DNA of 64,000 nt from contig JACRJC010000004.1 in assembly GCA_016215555.1 (NCBI GenBank), forward strand, positions 1-64,000, given 5' to 3'. Numbering within the stretch: the stretch's first letter is position 1; each line of letters starts with the position of its first letter. The position numbers and the translations under genes were made by a program. This stretch comes from Rhodospirillales bacterium (lineage in GTDB: Bacteria > Pseudomonadota > Alphaproteobacteria > Rhodospirillales > WMHbin7). The notes beneath the pieces were generated by a model. That model had not been told where the DNA came from and did not search any database. It saw only the letters and a program-made list of their open reading frames with translations. Positions 9,397-16,556 of the stretch are shown here, piece after piece.

Positions 9397-9585
9397 TCAG
9401 ACCTTGGCCGCCGCCTTCATCAGCACGATGCGCATGGCGCTGGTCAGGCTGGGCCCAAGTCCCAGGCTTTGCGCGATGGCGGGAAACAGAATCAGGGAAG
9501 CCAAAGTAAAGCCGGTGCCCAGAACCAACGAGCCGATGTCGGGCTCGTTTTGCTGAACCATCTGCGAAGAAGGAGAGTTGGACAT
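9397..9585 (-). CDS. Short hydrophobic protein of unknown function
   Basis: The start at 9585 gives a 62-residue protein and has a Shine-Dalgarno-like GAGGA about eight bases upstream. One hydrophobic segment covers about residues 18-42 (VLGTGFTLASLILFPAIAQ), followed by a short amphipathic tail. It is two bases upstream of the small anchor protein gene in the same operon. No family is recognised. Confidence 0.55.
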   Translation of the reverse strand: MSNSPSSQMVQQNEPDIGSLVLGTGFTLASLILFPAIAQSLGLGPSLTSAMRIVLMKAAAKV

Positions 9586-9644
9586 GTCCGCAATCCTCGG
9601 AAAATGTTGAAGTCCCCGGGAATAAACCGGGCGTTCGAACAAAA

Positions 9645-10061
9645 TCAGAGCGCGGAAGGCGGCCCTCTCGGACGAGCGGGATCGAAGACGAAGGTGAAAG
9701 TCAGGCCACGCGTACTGGAAAATTCCGGACCCAGAGCCAAGGGGGAAATTTCAAGGCGGACGATCTCGGGGGAAAGGGTCGGCAAGGCCAGGGCATTGCC
9801 CATGGCCCCCAACTGGCACAGCGGACAGACAAGCATATTGCCCGGTGTCGAGGGCGCGGTCCCGCCCTGATCGGCGTCCTGCTCCACCTCGTGATAGGAA
9901 CAGATGGATTGGGCGAAAAGCGCGTCCTGACTGGCCCGGGACATCGCCAGGGCATGACTGACTGGCAGCAGGCACTGCACCAGCAAGGCCAGCAGCGCCA
10001 ACCGGGACAGTAAAAACGAACGCTTTCCCTTAACCGACGTCAAGACGACCCCGTTGTCCAA
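9645..10061 (-). CDS. DUF2946-like secreted protein, first gene of the operon
   Basis: This 138-residue protein has a hydrophobic export signal (about residues 17-40), a single CPLC motif (LVCPLCQLG) and a C-terminal RGPP motif (ARPRGPPSAL). That combination is seen in DUF2946 proteins, which often neighbour copper-responsive genes and TonB receptors. Being first, it lies closest to the FNR-like site at 10134-10147. The ATG at 10061 gives the longest protein; an internal Met near residue 40 is less likely because it would remove the signal. A copper-related role is inference. Confidence 0.6.
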   Translation of the reverse strand: MDNGVVLTSVKGKRSFLLSRLALLALLVQCLLPVSHALAMSRASQDALFAQSICSYHEVEQDADQGGTAPSTPGNMLVCPLCQLGAMGNALALPTLSPEIVRLEISPLALGPEFSSTRGLTFTFVFDPARPRGPPSAL

Positions 10062-10133
10062 TCAGGCACCATCCGGCCCAACGGGGAAATACTACGCCAA
10101 TCCGTTCAATGCGTCTAATATTATGATAAGACA

Positions 10134-10147
10134 TTGATTTAAAACAA
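10134..10147. promoter_or_regulatory. FNR/CRP-family-like box upstream of the copper operon
   Basis: TTGAT TTAA AACAA matches the FNR consensus TTGAT-N4-ATCAA at nine of ten defined positions. It lies about 73 bases upstream of the first operon start at 10061 in an AT-rich stretch. Oxygen-responsive control would suit a NosL/TlpA/copper operon. It is a sequence match only. Confidence 0.4.
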
Positions 10148-10244
10148 GGATATGCTAGCTACGGCTTTGCCCCGGCCTGCGCCTCCATGGCTTTCAAACG
10201 CAGTTTCTCGGCTCGACGCACCCGCATCATCTTCGTGTCGTCGC

Positions 10245-10320
10245 CTAGTGTGGAGGTTTCGAAGTTCGTGCGATTATGCGGCCCCGGCAACACGAACTTC
10301 GAAACCAGAAACCACACTAG
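10245..10320. repeat. Long inverted repeat next to repeat copy 1
   Basis: The left arm (10245-10270) pairs with the right arm (10291-10320) around a 20-base loop. The inner 16 bases, GGTTTCGAAGTTCGTG, are fully complementary. The outer CTAGTGTGG pairs with CCACACTAG, with small bulges between. It occupies the same relative position to repeat copy 1 as the hairpin at 45363-45419 does to copy 3. Confidence 0.8.
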
Positions 10321-10334
10321 AAATCAAATGTTCG

Positions 10335-10412
10335 CTAAAACAAATTGCTAGCAGATTCACGCGCGAAACCTGAGCCGTTTAATGGCTCAGGTTTCTTCCG
10401 ATCTGCTAGGCC
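10335..10412. repeat. Dispersed palindromic repeat, copy 1
   Basis: This unit of about 75 bases recurs at 25003-25080 and 45419-45496. The core is a 12-bp stem, GAAACCTGAGCC (10365-10376) with GGCTCAGGTTTC (10384-10395), around a 7-base loop. An outer arm CTAGCAGAT (10348-10356) pairs with ATCTGCTAG (10401-10409). It lies just beyond the 3' end of fccB. No T-run follows the stem on either strand, so it is not a standard intrinsic terminator. Confidence 0.9.
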
Positions 10413-10430
10413 ATCAAAGGGAGGGCGCAA

Positions 10431-11777
10431 TCAGCCGAAACTGTCGGCCAAGACGTTGCGCAGCCAGCCGTCGGCGTAATCGACTTCCATCTTGCGATAG
10501 AGACGGGGCACCGGCTTGGGCGCTTCCTTGGCGCCGAAGGCAACGGGCGAAATGCCGCTGCCTTCCTTGATGTAAACCCACTGGCCGCCTTGCACCCTGA
10601 ACAGATGGACGACCGAGAATCCCCAATCATGCGCCACCACGCTGTAGCAGGTGTTCGTATAGACCGGCACCGGCTGCGGCTGTCCGTTGAACTTGGCGAC
10701 CAGGCTGGCGACCACGGCCTTGGCTTGCGAATTGGCCATATGCGCGGATTTGGGAAAGGCGTTGTTGCCGGCCAGATCGCCGCCGACGCAGGCGTCGCCG
10801 ATCACATAGATGTCCTTGTGGGCCGTCGATTCCATATTCTCGGGTTTGACCGAACACCAGGCATCCTTGAAATTGGCCAGGCCGGTTTCGCGGGCGATGA
10901 CGCCGGCGCGATGCGCGGGGATGACGTTGATGACATTGCCCTTGTATTCGTCGAAGCCGGAAAGACAGGTCATGGACCCGGCATCGACTTCCTCGACCTT
11001 GCCGCCGCTGGCCGCCGGAATCCATTCGATCATGCCGTTCTGGCCATAGCCGTACAAGGCCTTCCAGGCTTCCTCGAACAACGGCTTCTTCGAAAAGGAA
11101 TCGTTGGCGTCGAGAATCAGGATCTTCGCTTTCTTCTTGCCGCGATGCAGGCAATGCATGGCCACCTGGGCGGCGCGCTCGTAGGGCCCGGGCGGACAGC
11201 GGAAAGGCCCCTTGGGAACCACAATCAGGAATCGCCCGCCGTCGGGCATGGCATCCAGCTGGCTCTTTAACAGCAAAGTCTGCGGGCCGGCCTTCCAGGC
11301 ATGGGGCAGCTTGGTTTCCGACAGTTCCTTGGTCAGACCCTTGACCGATCCGAAATCGAAATCGACGCCCGGCGACATGACCAAGGCATCGTAAGCGAAA
11401 CTGCCGCCGGAAGCCGTGGCCACGGTTTTCAGGGCGGGATCGATCCTGGTCACCTCGTCATGCACGATCTTGACGCCGCGCCGGGCCAAACCGCCATAGC
11501 CGGCCTGCAGGGTCTTGATCTCGCGGGCGCCGGAAATCACCTCGTTGGAGAGCGGGCACGACGTGTACAAAGGCCCGCGTTCGATCAGGGTGACATCGAT
11601 GCCGGGATCCATCAGGCGCAGATATTTGGCGGCGGTGGCGCCGCCATAGCCGCCGCCGACGACAACAACGCGGGCCTTGGGGCCGGTGGCCGCCCTGGCC
11701 GTGGGCACGCTGATGACGAAAGCCCCCGCTGCGGCGGAAAACGATTTCAGGAAATTGCGGCGATTGAAGGCGTGCAT
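10431..11777 (-). CDS. fccB: Flavocytochrome c sulfide dehydrogenase, flavin subunit
   Basis: This 448-residue protein has a Tat signal (NRRNFLKSF, about residues 1-30), the FAD-binding Rossmann motif VVVGGGYGGATAAKYL (about 36-52) and the SCPLSNEV segment, whose Cys74 matches the covalent flavin-attachment region of FccB. Further conserved cysteines occur in FRCPPGPYERA and TNTCYS. The family oxidises sulfide to sulfur or polysulfide in the periplasm and passes electrons to the cytochrome subunit, encoded nine bases upstream (fccA). The order multihaem cytochrome-fccA-fccB suggests one operon for sulfide oxidation. SoxF is the close alternative name. Confidence 0.92.
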   Translation of the reverse strand: MHAFNRRNFLKSFSAAAGAFVISVPTARAATGPKARVVVVGGGYGGATAAKYLRLMDPGIDVTLIERGPLYTSCPLSNEVISGAREIKTLQAGYGGLARRGVKIVHDEVTRIDPALKTVATASGGSFAYDALVMSPGVDFDFGSVKGLTKELSETKLPHAWKAGPQTLLLKSQLDAMPDGGRFLIVVPKGPFRCPPGPYERAAQVAMHCLHRGKKKAKILILDANDSFSKKPLFEEAWKALYGYGQNGMIEWIPAASGGKVEEVDAGSMTCLSGFDEYKGNVINVIPAHRAGVIARETGLANFKDAWCSVKPENMESTAHKDIYVIGDACVGGDLAGNNAFPKSAHMANSQAKAVVASLVAKFNGQPQPVPVYTNTCYSVVAHDWGFSVVHLFRVQGGQWVYIKEGSGISPVAFGAKEAPKPVPRLYRKMEVDYADGWLRNVLADSFG

Positions 11778-11786
11778 GGGCTTTCC

Positions 11787-12353
11787 TTACTTTTGTGCGC
11801 CGAAATAGCGGGCGGCGGCGCTGGCATCGGTCGGCGGCGTTTCCTGCACGGCCTTCTTCATCTTGCGATGCGGCATCTTGAAATCGGCGCTGCGGTATTT
11901 CTGCATTTCCAGTTCCATGTATTTCGGAGATTGGCCATTGATCTTGGGGGAATCGACGTCGGGATCGCCGCCATTGAGGCCATGGCAGTCCGTGCAGTTG
12001 GCGGCCACCGTTTCCTTGCCTTTGGCCAGCATTTCGGCGGCAGCGGCCTGGGGAACCGGCACCCAGGGCAGCTTGGCGAAATGGTCGGCCAGGGCGTCGA
12101 TTTCGTCGTCGCTGAAGCCCTTGACGATGCGGCTCATGGTGATGGCGCTGCGCTCGTCGTATTTCCACTGTTTCATGACGCGCTTCAGATAGTCGCGCGG
12201 CAGTCCGCCGATCGAGGGCATCGCCGAACCGGCGCTGACGCCGCCCACGCCATGGCAGTTGTTGCAGGTTCGCGCCAGGCCTTCGACGTTCTGGCCGGCT
12301 TGGGCCGCTCCCGTCAATGCGGCGATCGCCAGAACCAGGAAAAGCTTTTTCAT
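11787..12353 (-). CDS. fccA: Dihaem cytochrome c subunit of sulfide dehydrogenase
   Basis: This 188-residue protein has a Sec signal (residues 1-19, ending AAQA) and two class I haem motifs, CNNCH (Cys30, Cys33) and CTDCH (Cys120, Cys123). Each lies in a cytochrome c4-like domain, and candidate methionine ligands are present. In flavocytochrome c sulfide dehydrogenases this subunit takes electrons from the FAD subunit. It sits directly upstream of fccB and downstream of the nine-haem/cytochrome b gene, which may be the onward electron acceptor. Confidence 0.88.
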   Translation of the reverse strand: MKKLFLVLAIAALTGAAQAGQNVEGLARTCNNCHGVGGVSAGSAMPSIGGLPRDYLKRVMKQWKYDERSAITMSRIVKGFSDDEIDALADHFAKLPWVPVPQAAAAEMLAKGKETVAANCTDCHGLNGGDPDVDSPKINGQSPKYMELEMQKYRSADFKMPHRKMKKAVQETPPTDASAAARYFGAQK

Positions 12354-12364
12354 CGTCTTCTCCC

Positions 12365-14320
12365 TTAAGGCATGGTGGCCCGGCCGATCAGGACCAGGGT
12401 CAGCAAGGTGAGCCCGGCAACGATCAGCACGCTGGCCGCGAAAGTGGAAGCCATGTCGATACGGCGTGAAATGCGCTTGACCAGATACTTGTCCAAATCG
12501 CCGCTGGCCTTCAGGCGTTCATATTCGATCCGATGGTCGTGCTTGAACTCGTCCAGCGGAATGGCGCCGGTGAAGATCGTCGTGCTCATCGGAAAGCGGC
12601 TGGGACGGAAATGCACGTTGAAGAAATGCACCGTGTTCAGGAACACCGTGGCCAGCAGCGCCTCTTCGGCATGAACCAGGGTGGCGAGATTGAACACCCA
12701 ACCCGGCAGCAAGGAGGCCGTCAGAGACGGTTTGAACAAGACCAGTCCCGACAGGCCGATGATGGCCGCACCCCAGAACGGCGCCCAGTAATCGAACTTC
12801 TGCCAATAGGTCCAGCGGTCGAATTCCGGACGCGGACCCAGGCCGAAGAACCAGCGGAACATGCTGACGACGTCGCGCAAATCCTTCCAGTTGGGCAGCA
12901 TCGAGGTGCTGCCGAACCATTTGAAGCCGGCGCGGTGGCGCCAGATATTGACGCAGGCGATGCCCAGATGGACCAGGAAGATCGTGATCCAGATGATGGC
13001 CGCGCTGCGGTGGATGACCGCTTCCATCTTGGGACCGCCGATGAAGGCCACGACCGCCTTGGCCCAGCCGGTATGCGAGAACAAGAGCGTGGTTCCGGTC
13101 AGGGCCAGCGTCATGGTGGCGACGGCGAAGAGCAGATGGATCCAGCGCCAGGTGGCGCTGTAGCGGCGGAAATAGACGGTTTCCGGCTTTTCGAGATTTT
13201 CGACATAGCCGATGCCCTTGCGCCGGTCCATCAGCTCGCGATACAGCCACAGCAACACATGGCCCCAGAAGAAGGCCATCACGCTGATGATCAGCGTCTG
13301 CATGAACAGATTGGCGAAATACAGCCAGGGATATTTCTCGGCATTGCTGGGATCGCCATGGGCCTGGAAGCTGATGAAGCCGGCGGGGGCATCCTTATGG
13401 CAGGTTTCGCAAGTCTTCAGGCGATTGCCGGCGTGAATGCTGGAGGTGGGATCGTCGGCCTTCTTGATGGCGTGTCCGCCATGGCAGTCGAAGCATTTGG
13501 CGGTGTTGGTATAGCCCAGCCGGTTGACCTGTCCGTGATAGGAAGCCAGATAGGTCTTTTGCGCCTCCTTGTGGCAGTCGCCGCAATTCTGGGTGATCGC
13601 CAGCTTCATCGGATCGGTCTTGGGCGAGCCGATCTTGTGCATGGTATGGCAGTCCGAGCAGACGGCGGACTTGTCGTCGCGCTTCTCGGTAATGGCCTTG
13701 CCGTGCACAGACCCCAGATAATCCTTCTTTTCCTTCTCGTGGCAGCGCCCGCACACTTCGGGATTCTTCAGCCGGTGCAAGATGCGCTGGGCCTCGCCCG
13801 GCCCGCCGATGGCGTGGGCGTCATGGCAGTCATGGCAAGAGGCGTTGACGCGCGACTGGTCCAAGTGATTGGGCTTGGCGTGCGCGGAATGCAGATAATC
13901 CTGGGTCTGCCCGACGAGAAGGTTCAGGCGCTGATTCTTGGGATCGGGATCGCTTTTGACCTTCTCCCATTCCTGCTGATGGCAGGCCACGCAGGAAATG
14001 CTTTTGGCCAGGGGCTTGGCATGCGGCAGTTTGGTGACCGAACTGTGGCAGCCCACGCATTGAACCTTGCCATGCACGCTCAGTTCAAGAACGCTCTTCT
14101 CGATGAAGATGTTCTGCTGGCTGCCGTCGGGACGAAGGGTGAATTTCTCTTCATGGTCGGCATGACAGCGCAGGCAGCGGCTGTTGGCGAGTGGAGGCAG
14201 GCCTTGCGATGCCGTCAAGGCCGGGTCGCCAGTTATCCCATCGGCAGCCTTGACCATGGCTGGCGCCAACAGCGCCGCCCACAACAAAACCGCCAGCACC
14301 ATCCTGGCATGCCTGACCAT
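12365..14320 (-). CDS. Nonahaem cytochrome c fused to membrane cytochrome b
   Basis: This 651-residue protein has a signal peptide and then nine CxxCH motifs between about residues 49 and 310: CLRCH, CVGCH, CVACH, CHDCH, CGRCH, CSDCH, CGDCH, CFDCH and CETCH. The C-terminal half is an integral membrane domain with several helices and haem-ligand-like histidines (WRWIHLLFA, VIHRSAAIIW, FNTVHFFNVHF is interrupted as FLNTVHFFNVHF), resembling cytochrome b561/formate dehydrogenase gamma types. Such fusions link periplasmic redox to the quinone pool. An AAGGAG site about eight bases upstream supports the ATG at 14320. With fccAB downstream it could pass sulfide-derived electrons to quinone; the direction of flow is inferred. 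Confidence 0.85.
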   Translation of the reverse strand: MVRHARMVLAVLLWAALLAPAMVKAADGITGDPALTASQGLPPLANSRCLRCHADHEEKFTLRPDGSQQNIFIEKSVLELSVHGKVQCVGCHSSVTKLPHAKPLAKSISCVACHQQEWEKVKSDPDPKNQRLNLLVGQTQDYLHSAHAKPNHLDQSRVNASCHDCHDAHAIGGPGEAQRILHRLKNPEVCGRCHEKEKKDYLGSVHGKAITEKRDDKSAVCSDCHTMHKIGSPKTDPMKLAITQNCGDCHKEAQKTYLASYHGQVNRLGYTNTAKCFDCHGGHAIKKADDPTSSIHAGNRLKTCETCHKDAPAGFISFQAHGDPSNAEKYPWLYFANLFMQTLIISVMAFFWGHVLLWLYRELMDRRKGIGYVENLEKPETVYFRRYSATWRWIHLLFAVATMTLALTGTTLLFSHTGWAKAVVAFIGGPKMEAVIHRSAAIIWITIFLVHLGIACVNIWRHRAGFKWFGSTSMLPNWKDLRDVVSMFRWFFGLGPRPEFDRWTYWQKFDYWAPFWGAAIIGLSGLVLFKPSLTASLLPGWVFNLATLVHAEEALLATVFLNTVHFFNVHFRPSRFPMSTTIFTGAIPLDEFKHDHRIEYERLKASGDLDKYLVKRISRRIDMASTFAASVLIVAGLTLLTLVLIGRATMP

Positions 14321-14357
14321 CTTGACGTCTCCTTACGCTTCCTCTCATGTCCGCGCC

Positions 14358-14378
14358 GGCGGTTGAACCGCCTTTTTT
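14358..14378 (+). terminator. Intrinsic-terminator-like hairpin on the plus strand
   Basis: The stem GGCGGTT (14358-14364) and AACCGCC (14366-14372), with a single-base gap, is followed by six T residues. The shape is that of a rho-independent terminator reading rightward, but no plus-strand gene precedes it. On the minus strand it would be a hairpin in the leader of the multihaem gene. Confidence 0.4.
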
Positions 14379-14513
14379 CTTCCGCGCGGACCTATCCCTA
14401 TAGCCGAAACCAAGGCTCTTGAACAGAAATATTATGTATTTCTAAGATTAGAAAGGGCTAACCTTACCTAATGTTATGAAAAATCGACATTCATTTCCTG
14501 GGAGGCAGAAAAG

Positions 14514-15344
14514 TCACTTGGCGGCCTCAATCCGGGTCACAAGCCCGTTCTCGGAAAATTCAAGCCGGGCCGGGCACATGGCGCATTCAAGAATTTCCTC
14601 ATGGCGAAAGAAGGCGTGCAAGACCTCGTCCGAAACGTCCGGCGCCAGGGGCCGATAGGCCAGATAAGGCTGCCATTCGGGAACCGCCCGCAGTCCGAAA
14701 CGGTCGACCACCTTGCCCAGAAAGGCCAGCGGCGGACATTTCCACAACCGTCCTTCATGGATCGTGCAACACAGCTTGTTGTAGCATTCGGTCCAGGACG
14801 CATGCGGCTCCTTGTCCTCATAGGGGCGCATCCCCGCGCCTTGCCCCCGATAGGTGCGATAGAAAGTCGTCTCGTTGGGCCGGTAGACGAAATCGAAGCC
14901 CAGGCGCTGGCGCGCCGTCTCGATGGCCATCAGGGCCTCGTTGAATCTCTGGACGTAATCCGGATCCTTGAAGGAATGAAAGCTGACCTCCAGCCGGGTC
15001 TTGGTCGCCGCCAGCCGCTCGAAAAGGCCGGGATGGCGGTGCAGGCCCAGCCCATTGCTGATCAGCGCCCGTTCGCTGCCGGGCCAAAGTTCGGCGATCA
15101 AATCGAGATAGGACAACAAATCGGGATTGAGCGTCGGCTCGCCGCCCAGAAGAGAGAAGGTTTTCGGAATCAGGCGCCTAGCCCAGGTCCGCAACCATTC
15201 CGAACCGAGAGCGAAGGGCACATATCCCTTCAGGCCGCAGTTGGAATAATGCGTGCAGTTCGGGCAGTGCAAATCGCAAGCGAAGGCGACATCCATTTCC
15301 AGAAACGGAATCACGAAGATTTTGCCGGGCGGCCTGTCAGTCAT
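14514..15344 (-). CDS. Radical SAM protein with C-terminal SPASM-like cysteines
   Basis: This 276-residue protein has the radical SAM cluster motif CDLHCPNC (Cys23, Cys27, Cys30) and the glycine-rich LLGGEPTLNP that contacts S-adenosylmethionine. Later cysteines (CYNKLCC, WKCPPL, CAMCPARL) could hold an auxiliary iron-sulfur cluster. The start at 15344 overlaps the glycosyltransferase stop as ATGA. Coupling to a glycosyltransferase suggests modification of a sugar or surface polymer, but the substrate cannot be read from the sequence. Confidence 0.82.
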   Translation of the reverse strand: MTDRPPGKIFVIPFLEMDVAFACDLHCPNCTHYSNCGLKGYVPFALGSEWLRTWARRLIPKTFSLLGGEPTLNPDLLSYLDLIAELWPGSERALISNGLGLHRHPGLFERLAATKTRLEVSFHSFKDPDYVQRFNEALMAIETARQRLGFDFVYRPNETTFYRTYRGQGAGMRPYEDKEPHASWTECYNKLCCTIHEGRLWKCPPLAFLGKVVDRFGLRAVPEWQPYLAYRPLAPDVSDEVLHAFFRHEEILECAMCPARLEFSENGLVTRIEAAK

Positions 15345-16435
15345 TTGAGCGATCCGATCAGTTCCACCCAGGCGGCGGCGCGCTCGGTCCATGTGGGCAT
15401 GCGCAAGGGCATCGGCATGGACGCCTCGTCCAATTGCCCCAACTGCTCCGCCACCGCCCGGGCAAAGCGCCCGGGCAGGTCGTCGGCAAAGGGTTCGACA
15501 TAAACCGCATGTTCGCGGCAGGTTTCACGCAGGGCGCCGACATCGGCCGTCACCACCTTGCAGCCGGCGGCCAGGGCTTCCATGGCGGCGATGCAGGAGG
15601 TTTCATCCGAAGGGCCCGGCCGCACGAAGATCGCGGCCTCGGCCAGTCTTTGCGCCAGTGCGGCATGCGGCAGCGGCCCGATATAGCGCGCCTTGGCCAT
15701 GCTGGCCAGGGCCGCATATTGCGGCGCAAAGGGATCGTCGCCATCGCCATAGATGGCCAGGCCGCTCAAGACCTCCAACTCGGCTTCCGGCGCCAGGGCC
15801 TGGATCTGCGGCCAGGCTTGCAACAGCACGTCCAGACCGTTATAGGGCGCCGAGGTGAAAATCACCTTCCAGGGCTTGCGCTTGGCGATGGGCTTTTGGG
15901 ACAGGGCGGCAAAGACGTCGCCGACCGCATTGGTGATAACGTGACATTTCCGCTGATCGAGGGAAAAGGAACGGGCATAGACTTGTCGCTGCCAGTCGCT
16001 GACGAAGACCAGGGCGTCGGCCAAGGCGCCTTCCGGCGTCTCCAGCCCATGCACGCTGCGCCCGCCCTCGCCCCAACGCACGTCCGGGGGATGGTGAATC
16101 CACAACAGCGACGGTGCAAAGGCCGGCTTGATCGGGATCACCCGGGCCAACACATGCGAGTCGTTAAGCACGATCAAGCCGTCGGCGGCCCAATCGGCCA
16201 GGCGGGCGGCATCCAGCCCTTGGCGCACATCGGCCAGCCGGACCTTGCTGGCGCGCCGGCCCGACTCTTCCCGGCACACTAAGGTCACGTCATGAGTCAA
16301 ACCGGCCAGGGCGTCGGCCAGATAGACCGTCGCCTGGGCAATTCCGCCGCGCGGCCGCGTGGCGAAGGCCTGATCGCTGGCCAGCGACAGCATTGGATCG
16401 ATAAGGCAAATTCGCATTCGCTCAGAATTCATCAT
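15341..16435 (-). CDS. Glycosyltransferase, GT4-like
   Basis: This protein of about 364 residues has a GT-B architecture: an N-terminal acceptor domain containing a glycine-rich loop (RPRGGIAQAT) and a C-terminal donor domain with KVIFTSAPYNGLDVLLQAWP and the ExxxxE-like DETSCIAAMEALAAG signature. It probably transfers a nucleotide-sugar residue to a glycan or lipid carrier. The start is uncertain: ATGs at 16435, 16432 and 16417 are possible, and 16435 has a weak AAAGG upstream. It overlaps the radical SAM gene downstream and is divergent from the GGDEF gene. Confidence 0.8.
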   Translation of the reverse strand: MMNSERMRICLIDPMLSLASDQAFATRPRGGIAQATVYLADALAGLTHDVTLVCREESGRRASKVRLADVRQGLDAARLADWAADGLIVLNDSHVLARVIPIKPAFAPSLLWIHHPPDVRWGEGGRSVHGLETPEGALADALVFVSDWQRQVYARSFSLDQRKCHVITNAVGDVFAALSQKPIAKRKPWKVIFTSAPYNGLDVLLQAWPQIQALAPEAELEVLSGLAIYGDGDDPFAPQYAALASMAKARYIGPLPHAALAQRLAEAAIFVRPGPSDETSCIAAMEALAAGCKVVTADVGALRETCREHAVYVEPFADDLPGRFARAVAEQLGQLDEASMPMPLRMPTWTERAAAWVELIGSLK

Positions 16436-16556
16436 CGCCTTTCGAATGTCCATCAAAAGGCGCTGCAAGACTCCTTTAACGGTTGGCCTGTACCTTCCAG
16501 ATTGGATCACACGGCAATTGGGACTGGCGGCTTTGCAATCTCTCGTTCTTCAGGTC

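Larger units (their letters stand above)
10062..10430. other. Intergenic region: promoter of the copper operon plus palindromic repeats
   Basis: This 369-base stretch has no gene that I can support. Its left part (10062-10150) is AT-rich and is the likely promoter of the minus-strand operon. The right part holds a long inverted repeat (10245-10320) and copy 1 of a dispersed palindromic repeat (10335-10412). Confidence 0.7.

Noticed and set aside
10365-10395. Classical rho-independent terminator for fccB
   Set aside because: The hairpin is strong but is followed by GC-rich sequence rather than a T-run, and the same sequence occurs elsewhere as a repeat.
12533-14422. A 629-codon plus-strand reading frame opposite the multihaem cytochrome gene
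   Set aside because: It is a shadow of the GC-rich real gene: low-complexity composition, no domain, no ribosome binding site. The opposite strand has nine haem motifs.
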